Positions 41,539 through 52,647 are shown, counted from the first letter of the stretch. The stretch is 64,000 bases of DNA from Methylobacterium nodulans ORS 2060 (GCF_000022085.1 NC_011894.1:7487001-7551000); one strand, 5' to 3'. Program-made: numbers and translations. Notes: a model not told the origin generated them from the letters alone.

Positions 41539-42480
41539 TCACGCCGCCACGCCGATCCGCTTGATCTCCCAGTGCAGGTCGACGCCTGATGCCGCCCACA
41601 CCCGCGCCCGCACCTCCTCCCCGAGGCCCTCGATGTCGGCCGCGGTGGCGCTGCCCGTATTGATGAGGAAGTTGCAGTGCATCTCGGAGACCTGCGCGCC
41701 GCCCCGGCGCAGGCCCCGGCAGCCCGCCGCGTCGATGAGCTGCCACGCCTTGCCGCCCTCCGGGTTCTTGAAGGTCGAGCCGCCGGTGCGCTCACGGATC
41801 GGCTGGGCCGCCTCCCGGGCAGCGGTCACCCGGTCCATCTCCGCGAGGATCGCGGCCTTGTCGCCGGGCCGGCCGCGATAGAGCGCCCCCGTGAAGATCA
41901 CGTCCGCCGGCACGCCGCAATGGCGGTACGAGAAGCCCATCTCGGCGTGGGAGAAGACCCGGATCTCGCCGGCGCGGGTGACGCCCCGCGCCTCGACCAG
42001 CACGTCGGTGGTCTCGCCGCCATGGGCGCCCGCATTCATGCGCAGCGCCCCCCCGACCGAGCCCGGGATGCCGCGGTAGAAGGCGAGCCCGTCGAGCCCG
42101 GCCTCGGCGGCGGCCCGCGCCACCTTCACGTCCGGCACCGCGGCGCCGGCCCGGATCGTGTCGCCGTCGACCGCGACGCTGCCGAAGGCCCTGCCGCCGA
42201 GCCGCACCACCAGCCCCGGCACGCCGCCGTCGCGCACGATCAGGTTCGAGCCGAGGCCGATCACCGTGACGGGCACATCGGCGGGCAGCGCCGCGAGGGC
42301 GGCGGCGAGGTCCTCCTCGTCGGCGGGCGTGAACAGCACCTGCGCGGGGCCGCCCACCCGGAACCAGGTCAGGTCGGCGAGCGGGTGATCCGCGAGCAGG
42401 CGGCCGCGCAGGTCGGCTGGGGCGAGAAGCGAGAGGATGTCTTGGGAGAGGATGTCTTGGGATGTCGTCTGGCTGGTCAT
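41539..42480 (-). CDS. murB: UDP-N-acetylmuramate dehydrogenase
   Basis: FAD enzyme that reduces UDP-GlcNAc-enolpyruvate to UDP-MurNAc. The 313 residues include FAD-binding [14 protein letters not shown], the active-site [20 protein letters not shown], and [14 protein letters not shown] [20 protein letters not shown]. The first 16 residues include a short tandem duplication (SQDIL twice, from a 15-bp DNA repeat). Its ATG overlaps the stop of the DUF559 frame (ATGA at 42477-42480), and its ribosome binding region lies in the flanking inverted repeat. Confidence 0.96.
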   Translation of the reverse strand: MTSQTTSQDILSQDILSLLAPADLRGRLLADHPLADLTWFRVGGPAQVLFTPADEEDLAAALAALPADVPVTVIGLGSNLIVRDGGVPGLVVRLGGRAFGSVAVDGDTIRAGAAVPDVKVARAAAEAGLDGLAFYRGIPGSVGGALRMNAGAHGGETTDVLVEARGVTRAGEIRVFSHAEMGFSYRHCGVPADVIFTGALYRGRPGDKAAILAEMDRVTAAREAAQPIRERTGGSTFKNPEGGKAWQLIDAAGCRGLRRGGAQVSEMHCNFLINTGSATAADIEGLGEEVRARVWAASGVDLHWEIKRIGVAA

Positions 42481-43097
42481 CTGTGCGCATCTCCGCCTCT
42501 CCCCGCTTGCGGGGAGAGGGCTTCACCCCCCTCGTCGGGGGTGAAGCGAGCCCGAACCGCAGGTTCGGCGCGAGGGTGAGGGGGCGGGACCGGATCTGGC
42601 CCGGCAGTGGTGCAGGGCGGCAGCGGCCCGGGTCGAGTTTTATCCTGCGACGCCCCCTCACCCTCGCGGCGGACCTGCGGTCCGTTCGGGCTCGTCTCGC
42701 CCCCGACGAGGGGGGCGAGACCCTCTCCCCGCAAGCGGGGAGAGGAGAGGGCTGCGAGGATCGTATCGAGAACGCCAGGGAGGTTGGCGAAGATCTCGCC
42801 GTTCCAGAATCGAAGAACGCGGTAGCCCAGAGCGGAAAGCCGCGCGTCGCGCGTTTGGTCATGAGCGCTGTCGGCGTGCCGGCTTCCATCGGCCCCGATG
42901 ATCAGCCTCTCCTCCCGACAGGCGAAATCAGCCACGTAAGGCCCGACTGGACACTGCCGCACGAACTTGAACCCGCCAAGCCGGCGGTCGCGCTGGCGCG
43001 ACCCGCACAGGCGCGACCAAAGCCGGGCCTCCGCCTCTGTTTGGGACTGCCGCAGGCTGCGCGCCCGCCGCGTCCGACTGGGTGCGGGCCCGCGCAT
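42477..43097 (-). pseudogene. DUF559 endonuclease-like gene, catalytic Glu lost and tail replaced by a repeat
   Basis: Residues 1-115 match the DUF559 family of Vsr/PD-(D/E)XK-fold proteins: TEAEARLWSRL, RRLGGFKFVRQCPVGPYVAD, LSALGYRVLRFWN. Where the family reads IExDGxxH this one reads LIIGADGSRHAD, with Gly in place of the metal-binding Glu, so nuclease activity is doubtful. The domain ends at LDTILAAL (about 42752). The remaining 90 codons read through the long inverted repeat and stop by overlapping the murB start. It interrupts murC-murB, an unusual place. It may be a decayed insertion or a small protein still expressed for coupling. Confidence 0.65.
42496..42745. repeat. Long inverted repeat between murC and murB (CTCTCCCCGC family)
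   Basis: The left arm, CCTCTCCCCGCTTGCGGGG onwards through CTTCACCCCCCTCGTCGGGG and ACCGCAGGTTCGGCGC to AGGGTGAGGGGGCG, is matched in reverse by the right arm ending GCAAGCGGGGAGAGG. Each arm is about 90 bp, with inner hairpins, around a centre of about 60 bp. It lies wholly inside the 3' half of the DUF559 reading frame. Confidence 0.8.
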
Positions 43098-43113
43098 CAG
43101 GCGCGAGGCGGGC

Positions 43114-44529
43114 TCACGCCGCCTTCTCGCCGAGCGCGGCGAGCTCGCCCGGCAGTGCGTAGGCCCATTGCGTGATGTTGCCGGCGCCCAGGCACACGAC
43201 GTAGTCGCCCGGGCCCGCGAGGCCGCTGATCATGGCGGCGAGATCCTCGCTGCGCTCCAGCGCCACGGCGTTGCGGTGGCCGCGGGACTTGAGGCCCGCC
43301 ACCAGCGCGTCGCGGTCGAAACCCTCGATCGGCGCCTCGCCCGCCGCGTAGACGGGCGCGACGATCACCGTGTCGGCGTCGTTGAAGCAGGTGCAGAAAT
43401 CGTCGAACAGCGAGGCGAGCCGCGTGTAGCGATGCGGCTGCACCACCGCCACGACGCGGCCCTCCGTCGAGGCGCGGGCCGCCTTGAGCACCGCCTTGAT
43501 CTCCACCGGATGGTGCCCGTAATCGTCGAAGATCTGGGCGCCGTTCCACTCGCCCGTGCGGGTGAAGCGCCGCTTGACGCCTCCGAAGCCCGCGAGCGCC
43601 CTGCGGATCGCCTCCGGCGAGACGCCGAGCTCGTGCGCCACCGCGAGCGCCGCCGTGGCGTTGAGCGCGTTGTGCTTGCCCGGCATCGGCAGGACCAGAT
43701 CCTCCATCTCCAGCCGGAAGCCGGGGCGGCGGTCGCGGATCATCACCCGGAAGCGGCTCTGCCCGCCCTTCAGGTCGACGTCGATGAGGCGGACATCCGC
43801 CTGCGGGTTCTCGCCGTAGGTGACGATGCGGCGGTCCTCGATGCGCCCGACGAGGTCCTGCACCGTCGGGTGGTCGATGCACATCACCGCGAAGCCGTAG
43901 AATGGGATGTTGTCGATGAAGGCCCGGAACGCGTCCTTGATCGCGTCGAAGGAGCCGAAATGGTCGAGGTGCTCCGGGTCGATGTTGGTGACGATGGCGA
44001 TGTCGGCCGGCAGCTTCAGGAAGGTGCCGTCGGATTCGTCGGCCTCCACCACCATCCAGTCGCCCTCGCCCATGCGGGCATTGGTGCCGTAGGCGTTGAT
44101 GATGCCGCCGTTGATGACGGTCGGGTCGAGGCCGCCCGCATCGAGGAGCGTCGCCACGAGCGAGGTCGTGGTGGTCTTGCCGTGCGTGCCCGCCACCGCG
44201 ACGCAGGATTTGAAGCGCATCAGCTCGGCCAGCATCTCGGCCCGGCGCACCACCGGCAGGCGGCGCTCCCGGGCGAGCGCCAGTTCCGGATTGTCGCGCC
44301 GGATCGCCGTCGAGACGACGACGAGCTCCGCATCCGCCAGGTTCTCGCCCCTGTGCCCGACGAAGGTGCGGATGCCCTTCTCCGCCAAGCGGCGGACATT
44401 GTAGTTGTCGGCCGCGTCCGAGCCCTGCACCGTGTAGCCGAGGTTGTGCATCACCTCGGCGATGCCGGACATGCCGATGCCCCCGATGCCGATGAAGTGG
44501 ATGGGTCCGAGCTTGTTCGGCAGCTTCAT
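43114..44529 (-). CDS. murC: UDP-N-acetylmuramate--L-alanine ligase
   Basis: 471-residue Mur ligase adding L-Ala to UDP-MurNAc. It has the N-terminal Rossmann [14 protein letters not shown] (about 15-28), the ATP loop [12 protein letters not shown] near 114, [14 protein letters not shown] in the central domain, and the C-terminal [17 protein letters not shown]. It follows murG by 26 bp. Confidence 0.97.
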   Translation of the reverse strand: MKLPNKLGPIHFIGIGGIGMSGIAEVMHNLGYTVQGSDAADNYNVRRLAEKGIRTFVGHRGENLADAELVVVSTAIRRDNPELALARERRLPVVRRAEMLAELMRFKSCVAVAGTHGKTTTTSLVATLLDAGGLDPTVINGGIINAYGTNARMGEGDWMVVEADESDGTFLKLPADIAIVTNIDPEHLDHFGSFDAIKDAFRAFIDNIPFYGFAVMCIDHPTVQDLVGRIEDRRIVTYGENPQADVRLIDVDLKGGQSRFRVMIRDRRPGFRLEMEDLVLPMPGKHNALNATAALAVAHELGVSPEAIRRALAGFGGVKRRFTRTGEWNGAQIFDDYGHHPVEIKAVLKAARASTEGRVVAVVQPHRYTRLASLFDDFCTCFNDADTVIVAPVYAAGEAPIEGFDRDALVAGLKSRGHRNAVALERSEDLAAMISGLAGPGDYVVCLGAGNITQWAYALPGELAALGEKAA

Positions 44530-44555
44530 GGAAAAGGGTGTCCTTGCGGTCGGTG

Positions 44556-45677
44556 TCAGCGGGTCGAGGCCTGGATCGCGGTCTCGACCACCAGGGCGGC
44601 GAGGCGCTCGGCGGCGTCCGGGATCCCGGCACCCTTCGCGGCGGCGGCGGCGGCGATCAGCCGCTCGGGCGCCCCGAAGAGGCCGGTGAGGTCGGCCGCG
44701 AGCCGCTCAGGAGTGAAGTCCGTTTGTGGTCTCGGAAAGGCGGCGCCGGCCGCGCCCAGCACCGCGGCGTTGGCGGCCTGGTCCTGGTCGAGGGAGCCGG
44801 GCAGCGGCACCAGGATGGCGGGCCGTCCGATCACCGCGAGCTCCGCCACCGTCGAGGCGCCCGAGCGCGCCACCACGAGATGCGCGGCGGCCATCCGGGC
44901 GGGTAGGTCCTTGAAGAAGGGCGCGACCGAGAAGGCGGCGAGCCCCGCCTGCCCGTAGAGTGCCTCGGCCCTGGCGAGATCCTCCGCCCGCGCCTGCTGG
45001 ACCACGGTGAGGCGGGCGCGCAGGGCGGCGGGCAGGCGCGCCACCGCCTCGGGCACCACCTCGCTCATCACCCGCGCGCCCTGGCTGCCGCCGAAGGCGA
45101 GGAGCTGGAGCGGGCCCTCCACTGCCAGGGGCGGATAGGGTGTTGCGGCCGCGGCCAGCACCGCCGGGCGCACCGGGTTGCCGGTATGGACGCGCCGCGC
45201 GCGGGCGCGCTCCGGCACGCCGCGCACCTGCTGCGCGACACCGGTCGCGATCACCGTCGCGCCGCGGGCCAGGAAGGCGTTCGCCCGCCCCATCACGGCA
45301 TTCTGCTCGTGCAGCAGCGTCGGCACCCGGAGCATCTGGGCGGCGAGCAGCGGCGGAACTGTCGGGTAGCCGCCGAAGCCGACCGCCACGGCCGGGTTGA
45401 GGCGGCGCACCACGCGCAGCGCCGCGGCGAAGCCCCGCCCGAGCGTCACCAGGGCCGCGCCGCGGGCGAGGGGCGAGCGACCGGACGGCGTCGCGGAGGG
45501 GATCGACACGATCTCGGAGGCCGGGAACTCGCCCGACAGCGTCTCGACGCGACTGTCGGTGGCGAGCACCACCCGGATGCCGCGCTCGCGCAGGCGCAGC
45601 GCCAGGGCCTCCGCCGGGAAGAGGTGCCCGCCGGTGCCGCCGGCGGCGAGGAGGACGAGGGGTTGGGCGACCGTCAT
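44556..45677 (-). CDS. murG: UDP-GlcNAc:lipid I GlcNAc transferase
   Basis: 373-residue GT28 glycosyltransferase that forms lipid II at the inner membrane. The N-terminal glycine-rich loop is [16 protein letters not shown] (about 11-26), the second is [17 protein letters not shown], and the UDP-binding region reads [20 protein letters not shown] and [14 protein letters not shown]. It follows ftsW by 194 bp. Confidence 0.96.
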   Translation of the reverse strand: MTVAQPLVLLAAGGTGGHLFPAEALALRLRERGIRVVLATDSRVETLSGEFPASEIVSIPSATPSGRSPLARGAALVTLGRGFAAALRVVRRLNPAVAVGFGGYPTVPPLLAAQMLRVPTLLHEQNAVMGRANAFLARGATVIATGVAQQVRGVPERARARRVHTGNPVRPAVLAAAATPYPPLAVEGPLQLLAFGGSQGARVMSEVVPEAVARLPAALRARLTVVQQARAEDLARAEALYGQAGLAAFSVAPFFKDLPARMAAAHLVVARSGASTVAELAVIGRPAILVPLPGSLDQDQAANAAVLGAAGAAFPRPQTDFTPERLAADLTGLFGAPERLIAAAAAAKGAGIPDAAERLAALVVETAIQASTR

Positions 45678-45843
45678 GGCGGGCCTTCAATCTCCGGATG
45701 CGGACCGCTCTTTAAGGCAGGACGAGCGGCAAGATCACCCCCGGCGGGCCGCCCGGCAGCGCCCTCGGCACAGACCGCCCTTTGAGGAAGAGCCGTCCTC
45801 AGCATGAGGGGCGACGCGAAAGCCAGGACGCGGGAGGCGCCGA

Positions 45844-45867
45844 TCCGGGATCCTGTCCGGGATCCTG
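45844..45867. repeat. Tandem 12-bp duplication after ftsW
   Basis: TCCGGGATCCTG occurs twice in direct succession, 5 bp from the end of ftsW. The unit itself contains the palindrome GGGATCC. No gene lies in 45678-45871; a CCTCAGCATGAGG-type fragment near 45793 resembles the repeat copies at 15911 and 57608. Confidence 0.5.
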
Positions 45868-45871
45868 CGGC

Positions 45872-47011
45872 TCATCGCGCGAGGCCCTCGTCCCGGTTGA
45901 GCAGCGCGGTCCGCGGGCGGCGGCGGGTCAGCGCGACGAGGAACCCCATGCCGAGCGCGAGCGAGATCAGGGATGAGCCGCCGTAGGACACGAAGGGAAG
46001 CGTCATGCCCTTGGCCGGCATCAGCCGCACGTTCACCAGCATGTTGATGCAGGCCTGGAGGCCGAACAAGGTGGTCAGGCCGGTGATCGCCAGGCGGCAG
46101 AAGATGTCCTCGCTGCGCCGCGCCAGCATCAGCCCGCGCATCGCGATGAAGGCGAACAGCACGACGAGGCCGATGCAGGCGAGCGTCCCGAATTCCTCGC
46201 CGGCCACCGAGAAGATGAAGTCCGTATGGGCGTCCGGCAGGTGGCGCTTGGCGATGCCCTCCCCCGGCCCGGTGCCGAACCAGCCGCCGATATTGAAGGA
46301 TTCCTTCGACCAGAAGCCCTGGAAGTTCTCGCTCGGGTCCTTGTCGAGGAAGCGGTTGATGCGATCGCGCACGTGGGGCAGGAACTCGTAGGCGGCCGCC
46401 ACGCCGAGCAGGCCGGCGCCGCCGAGGCCCGCCACCCAGATCCAGTGCAGGCCCGCCACGAACACCATGCAGCACCACACCATGGTGAGCAGCATGGTCT
46501 GTCCGAAATCCGGTTGCAGGATCAGCGGGACGATCGTCATCGGCAGGAGCAGCACCGCCAGGGCGCCGCCCGGCATGTCCTTGCGCCGCGCGCCCTCCGC
46601 GAAGGCCCAGGCCGCCAGCACCACGAAGGCCGGCTTCACGAACTCGGAGGGCTGCACGCCGATGGAGCCGAACTGGATCCAGCGATGCGCGCCCTTGATC
46701 TCCGGTCCGTACTTGGTGGCGAGCACGCACAGCACGATGCCGACCCCGTAGGTCACGAGGGCGAGGCGCCGCACGTGGCGCAGCGACAGGAAGGACACCG
46801 CGACGATCAGCGCGATCGTCGGGATCAGGTACATCACCTGCCGGTTGAGGAAGTGGAAGGTGGGCAGGCCGAGCCGCTCCGCCACCGGCGGCCCGCCGGC
46901 CATCAGGAAGACGAGCCCGATGGTCATCAGCAGGCCGAGGCCGGCGAGCAGGGCCCTGTCGACGGTCCACCACCAGTCGCCGAGATGTGAGCGTTCCGCG
47001 CGGGACATCAT
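45872..47011 (-). CDS. ftsW: Lipid II polymerase FtsW
   Basis: SEDS-family septal peptidoglycan polymerase with about ten membrane helices. Conserved blocks are HRWIQFGSIGVQPSEFVKPA, LQPDFGQTMLL, HTDFIFSVAGEEFG and LPFVSYGGSSLISL near the C-terminus. Two adjacent ATGs (47011 and 47008) are possible starts; the frame is open to 47230 but lacks homology there. It is the first gene of this cluster block: the genes usually upstream (murE, murF, mraY, murD) are absent and tal-pgi lies divergently instead. Confidence 0.95.
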   Translation of the reverse strand: MMSRAERSHLGDWWWTVDRALLAGLGLLMTIGLVFLMAGGPPVAERLGLPTFHFLNRQVMYLIPTIALIVAVSFLSLRHVRRLALVTYGVGIVLCVLATKYGPEIKGAHRWIQFGSIGVQPSEFVKPAFVVLAAWAFAEGARRKDMPGGALAVLLLPMTIVPLILQPDFGQTMLLTMVWCCMVFVAGLHWIWVAGLGGAGLLGVAAAYEFLPHVRDRINRFLDKDPSENFQGFWSKESFNIGGWFGTGPGEGIAKRHLPDAHTDFIFSVAGEEFGTLACIGLVVLFAFIAMRGLMLARRSEDIFCRLAITGLTTLFGLQACINMLVNVRLMPAKGMTLPFVSYGGSSLISLALGMGFLVALTRRRPRTALLNRDEGLAR

Positions 47012-47216
47012 GGCTTTAGGGAATCCTCGCTGCCGGCGACGGGGCCCTACGCCTTTGCGCCTCAAGGTTTCGGGGGTGCCGGGAGCATCGGACCGAATGG
47101 TAAATCGTGCGTTGCCGGACCGAGCGTCCAAATGATCCACCGCGGCACGCGGCTCTCCCCTGGACAGCGGCGCGCGCTTGGCCACATTCCGGCGGGACAG
47201 GCTCAGGGAGGTCGGC

Positions 47217-50045
47217 ATGAATCCGCTCAAGGCACTGCACGCGGAACAGGGTCAGGCGGTGTGGCTCGATTTCCTGGCGCGCGGCTTTGTCGCCAGGGGT
47301 GACCTCGGACGCCTCGTCACGGAGGATGGCCTGCGCGGCGTCACCTCGAACCCGGCGATCTTCGAGAAGGCGATCGGCCAGTCGGACGAGTACGACGACG
47401 CCCTGCGCAAGGCCGGCGACGGGCGGGTGGTCGATCTCTACGAGGGGCTCGCCATCGCGGATATCCAGGCCGCCGCCGATGTCCTGCGGTCGGTCTACGA
47501 CGCGAGCGGCGGACGGGACGGCTTCGTGAGCCTCGAAGTCTCGCCCTACCTCGCCATGCACACGCAGGAGACCATCGCGGAGGCGCGCCGCCTCTGGGCC
47601 GCGGTGGCGCGCGACAACCTGATGGTCAAGGTCCCGGCGACGCCCGAGGGCCTGCCGGCGATCCGGACGCTCACGGCCGAAGGCATCAACGTCAACATCA
47701 CCCTGCTGTTCTCCCAGGACGTCTACGAGGAGGTGGCGAACGCCTATATCGCGGGCCTGGAGGAACTCGCCGCGAAGGGCGGCCCGGTCGGGCGGATCGC
47801 GAGCGTCGCGAGCTTCTTCGTCAGCCGCATCGACTCGAACGTCGACGCGAAGCTCGACGAGCGGATCGCGAAGGCGGGCGCAGAGGAGAAGGCCGCGCTG
47901 GAGGCCCTGAAGGGCAGGGTCGCCATCGCCAACGCCAAGCTCGCCTATCAGCGCTACAAGCGCCTGTTCGCGGGAGCGCGCTGGGAGGCGCTGGCGGCGA
48001 AGGGCGCGCATCGGCAGCGCCTGCTCTGGGCCTCCACCGGCACCAAGAACAAGGCCTATTCGGACGTTCTCTACGTCGAGGAGCTGATCGGGCCGGACAC
48101 GGTCAACACCATGCCGCCCGCCACGATGGACGCGTTCCGCGACCATGGGCGGGTGCGGGCGACCCTGGAGGAGGATGTCGGCGGGGCCGAGCGGATCCTG
48201 GCGAGCCTCGCGCGGGCCGGCATCGACCTCGATGCGGTGACGAAGGACCTCGTGCGCGAGGGCGTGCAGCTCTTCGCCGATGCCGCCGACAAGCTGCTGG
48301 GGGCGGTGGCGGGCAAGCGCGCCCGCTTCCTGGGCGAGCGGCTCGACCGCCAGGACCTGGCGCTGGGCAGCCTGAAGGAGCCGGTCGAGAAGGCCGCCGA
48401 GCAATGGCGGGCCGAGGGGCTGGTGCGCCGGCTGTGGCAGCGCGACGCCTCCGTGTGGACCGGCGCCGACGAGGCGCGCTGGCTCGGCTGGCTCGACATC
48501 GTCGAACAGGAGCTCGCAAAGGCCGCCGACTACGCCGCCTTCGCGGAGGAGATCCGCACCGAGGGATTCTCCGACGCCGTGGTGCTCGGCATGGGCGGCT
48601 CCAGTCTCGGGCCGGAGGTGCTGGCCGAGACCTATGGCGCGCGCGCCGGCTTCCCGCGCCTGCGCATCCTCGACTCGACGGATCCGGCGGAGGTGAAGGC
48701 GGTCGAGCAGGCGGTGGACCTTTCCCGCACGCTGTTCATCGTCGCCTCGAAATCCGGCTCGACGCTCGAACCCAACGTTTTTCGCGATTATTTCCTGGCC
48801 CGCATGCGCGCGGTGGTGGGCGAGACGGCGGGCCGCCATTTCGTCGCCGTGACCGATCCGGGCTCGGCGATGGAGAAGGCCGCGCAGGCCGACGGCTTCC
48901 GACGGATCTTCCACGGCGTGCCGGAGATCGGCGGGCGCTACTCGGTGCTCTCGGCCTTCGGGCTGGTGCCGGCGGCGGCGAGCGGCATCGACGTGGCGGC
49001 CTTCCTGGAGAGCGCCCGGCGCATGGTGCGCGCCTGCGGACCCGAGGTGCCGCCCGCGTTCAATCCGGGCGTGCAGCTCGGCCTCGCGCTCGGGCTCGCG
49101 GCGACCCTGCAGGGCCGCGACAAGGTCACGCTCGTCGCCTCGCCGGGCGTCGCCAGCTTCGGGGCCTGGGTCGAGCAGCTGATCGCCGAATCGACCGGCA
49201 AGGAGGGTAAGGGCCTCATCCCCATCGACAACGAGCCGCTCGGCGCTCCCGAGGTCTATGGGTCCGACCGCTTCTTCGTCCATCTGCGCCTCGACGACGG
49301 GGCGGATGCGGCCCAGGACGCGGCGCTGAAGGCCCTGGAGGCGGCAGGGCACCCGGTGGCGCGGATCGCCCTCGCCTCCCGCGAGGAGTTGCCGCAGGAA
49401 TTCTTCCGCTTCGAGATCGCCACGGCGGTGGCGGGGGCGGTGCTCGGCATCAATCCGTTCGACCAGCCCGACGTCGAGGCGAGCAAGATCAAGACGCGGG
49501 AGCTCACGGCGGCGGCCGAGCGGGACGGTGCGCTCCCGGCCGAGACGCCGGTGGCGGAGGATACGGGCCTTGCCCTCTACACCGACCCGGCCAATGCGGA
49601 GGCCCTGCGCAAGGCGGGCGCTGGACAGGACCCGGAGAGCTGGCTGCGTGCCCAGATCGGCCGTGCGGGGCTAAGCGACTACGTTGCGCTCCTCGCCTAT
49701 ATCGAGCGCAAGCCCGACCATTTCGCCCCGCTCCAGGCCGCCCGGCTGGCTCTGCGGGATTCCAGGCGCGTGGCGACCTGCGTCGAGTTCGGGCCGCGCT
49801 TCCTCCACTCCACGGGCCAGGCCTACAAGGGCGGGCCGGACAGCGGCGTGTTCCTGCAGATCACCGCCGACCCGGCGCCGGACCTCGCCATCCCGGGCCG
49901 CTCCGTGAGCTTCGGCACCGTGATCGCCGCGCAGGCGCGGGGCGATTTCGGGGTGCTCTCCGAGCGCGGGCGGCGGGCGCTGCGCGTCCACATCAAGGGT
50001 GACTTGCGGTCTGGGCTCGATCGCCTCCGAAAGGCTCTGACCTAA
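47217..50045 (+). CDS. tal-pgi: Bifunctional transaldolase / glucose-6-phosphate isomerase
   Basis: 942-residue natural fusion. Residues about 1-370 are transaldolase ([18 protein letters not shown], the Schiff-base Lys in [13 protein letters not shown] near 138, [20 protein letters not shown]). Residues about 400-940 are phosphoglucose isomerase ([13 protein letters not shown] near 460, [10 protein letters not shown]). GGGAGG lies 6 bp before the ATG at 47217, which settles the start. It is first in an operon with gnd, zwf and pgl, so it channels hexose phosphates into the oxidative pentose phosphate or Entner-Doudoroff route. Confidence 0.95.
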   Translation: MNPLKALHAEQGQAVWLDFLARGFVARGDLGRLVTEDGLRGVTSNPAIFEKAIGQSDEYDDALRKAGDGRVVDLYEGLAIADIQAAADVLRSVYDASGGRDGFVSLEVSPYLAMHTQETIAEARRLWAAVARDNLMVKVPATPEGLPAIRTLTAEGINVNITLLFSQDVYEEVANAYIAGLEELAAKGGPVGRIASVASFFVSRIDSNVDAKLDERIAKAGAEEKAALEALKGRVAIANAKLAYQRYKRLFAGARWEALAAKGAHRQRLLWASTGTKNKAYSDVLYVEELIGPDTVNTMPPATMDAFRDHGRVRATLEEDVGGAERILASLARAGIDLDAVTKDLVREGVQLFADAADKLLGAVAGKRARFLGERLDRQDLALGSLKEPVEKAAEQWRAEGLVRRLWQRDASVWTGADEARWLGWLDIVEQELAKAADYAAFAEEIRTEGFSDAVVLGMGGSSLGPEVLAETYGARAGFPRLRILDSTDPAEVKAVEQAVDLSRTLFIVASKSGSTLEPNVFRDYFLARMRAVVGETAGRHFVAVTDPGSAMEKAAQADGFRRIFHGVPEIGGRYSVLSAFGLVPAAASGIDVAAFLESARRMVRACGPEVPPAFNPGVQLGLALGLAATLQGRDKVTLVASPGVASFGAWVEQLIAESTGKEGKGLIPIDNEPLGAPEVYGSDRFFVHLRLDDGADAAQDAALKALEAAGHPVARIALASREELPQEFFRFEIATAVAGAVLGINPFDQPDVEASKIKTRELTAAAERDGALPAETPVAEDTGLALYTDPANAEALRKAGAGQDPESWLRAQIGRAGLSDYVALLAYIERKPDHFAPLQAARLALRDSRRVATCVEFGPRFLHSTGQAYKGGPDSGVFLQITADPAPDLAIPGRSVSFGTVIAAQARGDFGVLSERGRRALRVHIKGDLRSGLDRLRKALT

Positions 50046-50131
50046 CTCAAGGCGGGTGCAGGGCCGCCTCGGCCCTGCCGGGGTGCGGGGCGGAGCCCAT
50101 GCGGGGCGAAGCCCCGCCAAGGAGGGTCGCG

Positions 50132-51106
50132 ATGCAGCTCGGCATGGTCGGTCTGGGTCGGATGGGCGGCAACATCGTGCGGCGGCTGCTCCGCGCCGGC
50201 CACAGGGCGGTGGTCTACGACCACAATCCCGCGGCGGTGGCCGCCCTGGTCGAGGCGGGCGCGACGGGCGCGGCGAGCCTGGAGGATTTCGTCTCCAGGC
50301 TCGACCTCCCCCGCGCCGTCTGGGTGATGCTGCCGGCCGGCGCGCCGACCGAGGACACGGTCAACGGCCTCGCCGCGCTGATGCAGGCGGGCGACGTCGT
50401 CATCGACGGCGGCAACTCCTTCTACAAGGACGATATCCGCCGGGCCGCGCACTTGCGCGAGAAGGGCCTGCACTACGTCGACGTCGGAACCTCAGGCGGC
50501 GTGTGGGGCCTGGAGCGCGGCTATTGCATGATGATCGGCGGAGCCAAGGAGGCGGTGGACCGCCTCGACCCGATCTTCGCGACCCTGGCGCCGGGCCTCG
50601 GCGACGTGCCGCGCACGCCGGGCCGCGAGGGCCGCGATCCGCGGGCCGAGCAGGGCTACATCCATGCGGGTCCGAGCGGCGCGGGCCACTTCGTCAAGAT
50701 GATCCACAACGGCATCGAGTACGGCCTGATGCAGGCCTACGCGGAGGGGTTCGACATCCTGCGCCACGCCAATTCGCCGGACCTGCCGGAGGCGCAGCGC
50801 TTCGAGCTCGATCTCGGCGACATCGCGGAGGTGTGGCGGCGCGGCAGCGTGGTGTCGTCCTGGCTCCTCGACCTGACCGCGGCGGCGCTCGCCGGCGACG
50901 AGCATCTCGATGCCTTCACGGGGCACGTGGCCGATTCGGGCGAGGGACGCTGGACGCTCAACGCCGCGATCGAGGAGGCGGTGCCGGCCCATGTGCTCGC
51001 CGCCGCGCTCTTCGCCCGCTACCGCTCGCGGGAGACGGCCTCCTTCGCCGACAAGCTCCTCTCGGCCATGCGCAAGGGCTTCGGCGGCCATCAGGAACCG
51101 AAATAG
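50132..51106 (+). CDS. gnd: 6-phosphogluconate dehydrogenase, short (YqeC/GntZ-like) type
   Basis: 324-residue oxidative decarboxylase producing ribulose-5-phosphate. It has the N-terminal Rossmann [16 protein letters not shown], the active-site [19 protein letters not shown], and the catalytic Lys and Asn in [17 protein letters not shown]. It is shorter than the about 470-residue classical enzyme. AAGGAGGG sits 6 bp before the ATG, right after the small hairpin GCGGGGCGAAGCCCCGC (50101-50117). It lies 86 bp after tal-pgi. Confidence 0.95.
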   Translation: MQLGMVGLGRMGGNIVRRLLRAGHRAVVYDHNPAAVAALVEAGATGAASLEDFVSRLDLPRAVWVMLPAGAPTEDTVNGLAALMQAGDVVIDGGNSFYKDDIRRAAHLREKGLHYVDVGTSGGVWGLERGYCMMIGGAKEAVDRLDPIFATLAPGLGDVPRTPGREGRDPRAEQGYIHAGPSGAGHFVKMIHNGIEYGLMQAYAEGFDILRHANSPDLPEAQRFELDLGDIAEVWRRGSVVSSWLLDLTAAALAGDEHLDAFTGHVADSGEGRWTLNAAIEEAVPAHVLAAALFARYRSRETASFADKLLSAMRKGFGGHQEPK

Positions 51107-51122
51107 CCTGGGGAGGCTTGCG

Positions 51123-52646
51123 ATGACCGAGAAGACCGGCCGCACCAGTGCCCCGCCCGCCCCTGCCTGCACGCTCGTCATCTTCGGGGCGACGGGCGAC
51201 CTGACCCACCGGCTGCTCATGCCGGCCCTCTACAATCTCGCCCGCTGGAAGCTCCTGCCGGAGCGCTTCGCCATCGTCGGCGTGAGCCGTAAGCCGATGT
51301 CGTCGGAGGATTACCGCGCCGACCTCACCGAGAGGGTGCGGGGTTTCATCACCGCCAGGGGCACCGAGGCCGGCGGCGGCTTCTTCGATGCGGCGACCTG
51401 GGACGGCCTCGTCTCCCGGGTCAGTTACCTGTCGGGCGACCTTGCCGACCTTGAGACCTTCGCCCGCCTGAAGCAGCATGTCGCCGAGGTGACGGGGCAG
51501 CGTGACGGCGGCAGCGTGCTGTTCTACCTCGCGGTGGCCGCACAGCTGTTCGGTCCGACGGTGAGGCAGCTCGGAGAGGCCGGGCTGATGCGGGAGCCCG
51601 AGGGGGCCTGGCGGCGCGTCATCATCGAGAAGCCCTTCGGGCACGACCTCGCCTCCGCGCGAGCGCTCAATCGCGAGATCCTCACATCCCTGTCCGAGGG
51701 GCAGGTCTTCCGCATCGACCATTTCCTCGGCAAGGAGACGGTGCAGAACATCCTGACCTTCCGATTCGGGAACGGGATGTTCGAGCCGGTCTGGAACCGC
51801 GACCATATCGACCACGTGCAGATCACGGTGGCGGAGACGGTCGGCGTCGAGGGGCGCGGGCGCTTCTACGAGGCGACCGGCGCGCTGCGGGACATGGTCC
51901 CGAACCACCTGTTCCAGCTCTTCACGCTCGTGGCCATGGAGCCGCCGATCTCCTTCGCGCCCGAGGCGGTGCGGGACAAGAAGCAGGAGGTGCTGCTCGC
52001 GACGCCCCCCGCCTCGCCGGACGCCGTGGTGCGCGGCCAGTACAGGGCGGGCCGCGTGCAGGAGCGGACCATGGCGGATTACCGGCGCGAGCCCGACGTC
52101 GCCGCGGACAGCCGCACCGAGACCTTCGTGGCCCTCAGGCTCGGCATCGACAATTGGCGCTGGGCCGGGGTGCCGTTCTACCTGCGCACCGGCAAGGCGA
52201 TGACGCACCGCGACACCGAGATCGCGATCCGTTTCAAGCAGGCGCCGCTCGCCCTGTTCCGCGGCACGGGCGTGGAGGAGGCGATCGAGAATTGGCTGGT
52301 GCTGCAGCTCCAGCCCGACGAGGGCATCTCGCTGCAGTTCGGCGCCAAGGTCCCGGGCCCGGCCGTGCGGCTCGACACGGTGAAGATGCGCTTCTGCTAC
52401 AAGGACTTCTTCAAGGTCGAGCCGAGCACCGGCTACGAGACGCTGATCTACGACGCGATGATCGGCGACTCGACCCTGTACCAGCGCGCCGACATGATCG
52501 AGGCGGGGTGGCGCATCGTGCAGCCGATCATCGATGCCGCCGACCGGGATCCGGTCCCCTACGCGGCGGGCAGCGCCGGCCCGCGCGAGGCGGACGACCT
52601 GCTCGCCCGCGACGGCCGGGCCTGGCGGCCGCTCGGAGACCACTGA
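51123..52646 (+). CDS. zwf: Glucose-6-phosphate 1-dehydrogenase
   Basis: 507-residue NAD(P)-dependent enzyme, first oxidative step of the pentose phosphate and Entner-Doudoroff pathways. The dinucleotide loop is VIFGATGDLTHRLLMPAL (about 20-37), IIEKPFGHDLASA follows, the catalytic His is in RIDHFLGKETVQN, and the substrate loop is VPFYLRTGKAM. GGGGAGG lies 7 bp upstream. It lies 16 bp after gnd. Confidence 0.97.
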   Translation: MTEKTGRTSAPPAPACTLVIFGATGDLTHRLLMPALYNLARWKLLPERFAIVGVSRKPMSSEDYRADLTERVRGFITARGTEAGGGFFDAATWDGLVSRVSYLSGDLADLETFARLKQHVAEVTGQRDGGSVLFYLAVAAQLFGPTVRQLGEAGLMREPEGAWRRVIIEKPFGHDLASARALNREILTSLSEGQVFRIDHFLGKETVQNILTFRFGNGMFEPVWNRDHIDHVQITVAETVGVEGRGRFYEATGALRDMVPNHLFQLFTLVAMEPPISFAPEAVRDKKQEVLLATPPASPDAVVRGQYRAGRVQERTMADYRREPDVAADSRTETFVALRLGIDNWRWAGVPFYLRTGKAMTHRDTEIAIRFKQAPLALFRGTGVEEAIENWLVLQLQPDEGISLQFGAKVPGPAVRLDTVKMRFCYKDFFKVEPSTGYETLIYDAMIGDSTLYQRADMIEAGWRIVQPIIDAADRDPVPYAAGSAGPREADDLLARDGRAWRPLGDH

Positions 52647-52647
52647 G

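Noticed and set aside
47016..49352. 778-codon antisense frame opposite tal-pgi
   Set aside because: Same shadow effect; composition is atypical for a protein and the sense frame has clear catalytic motifs.
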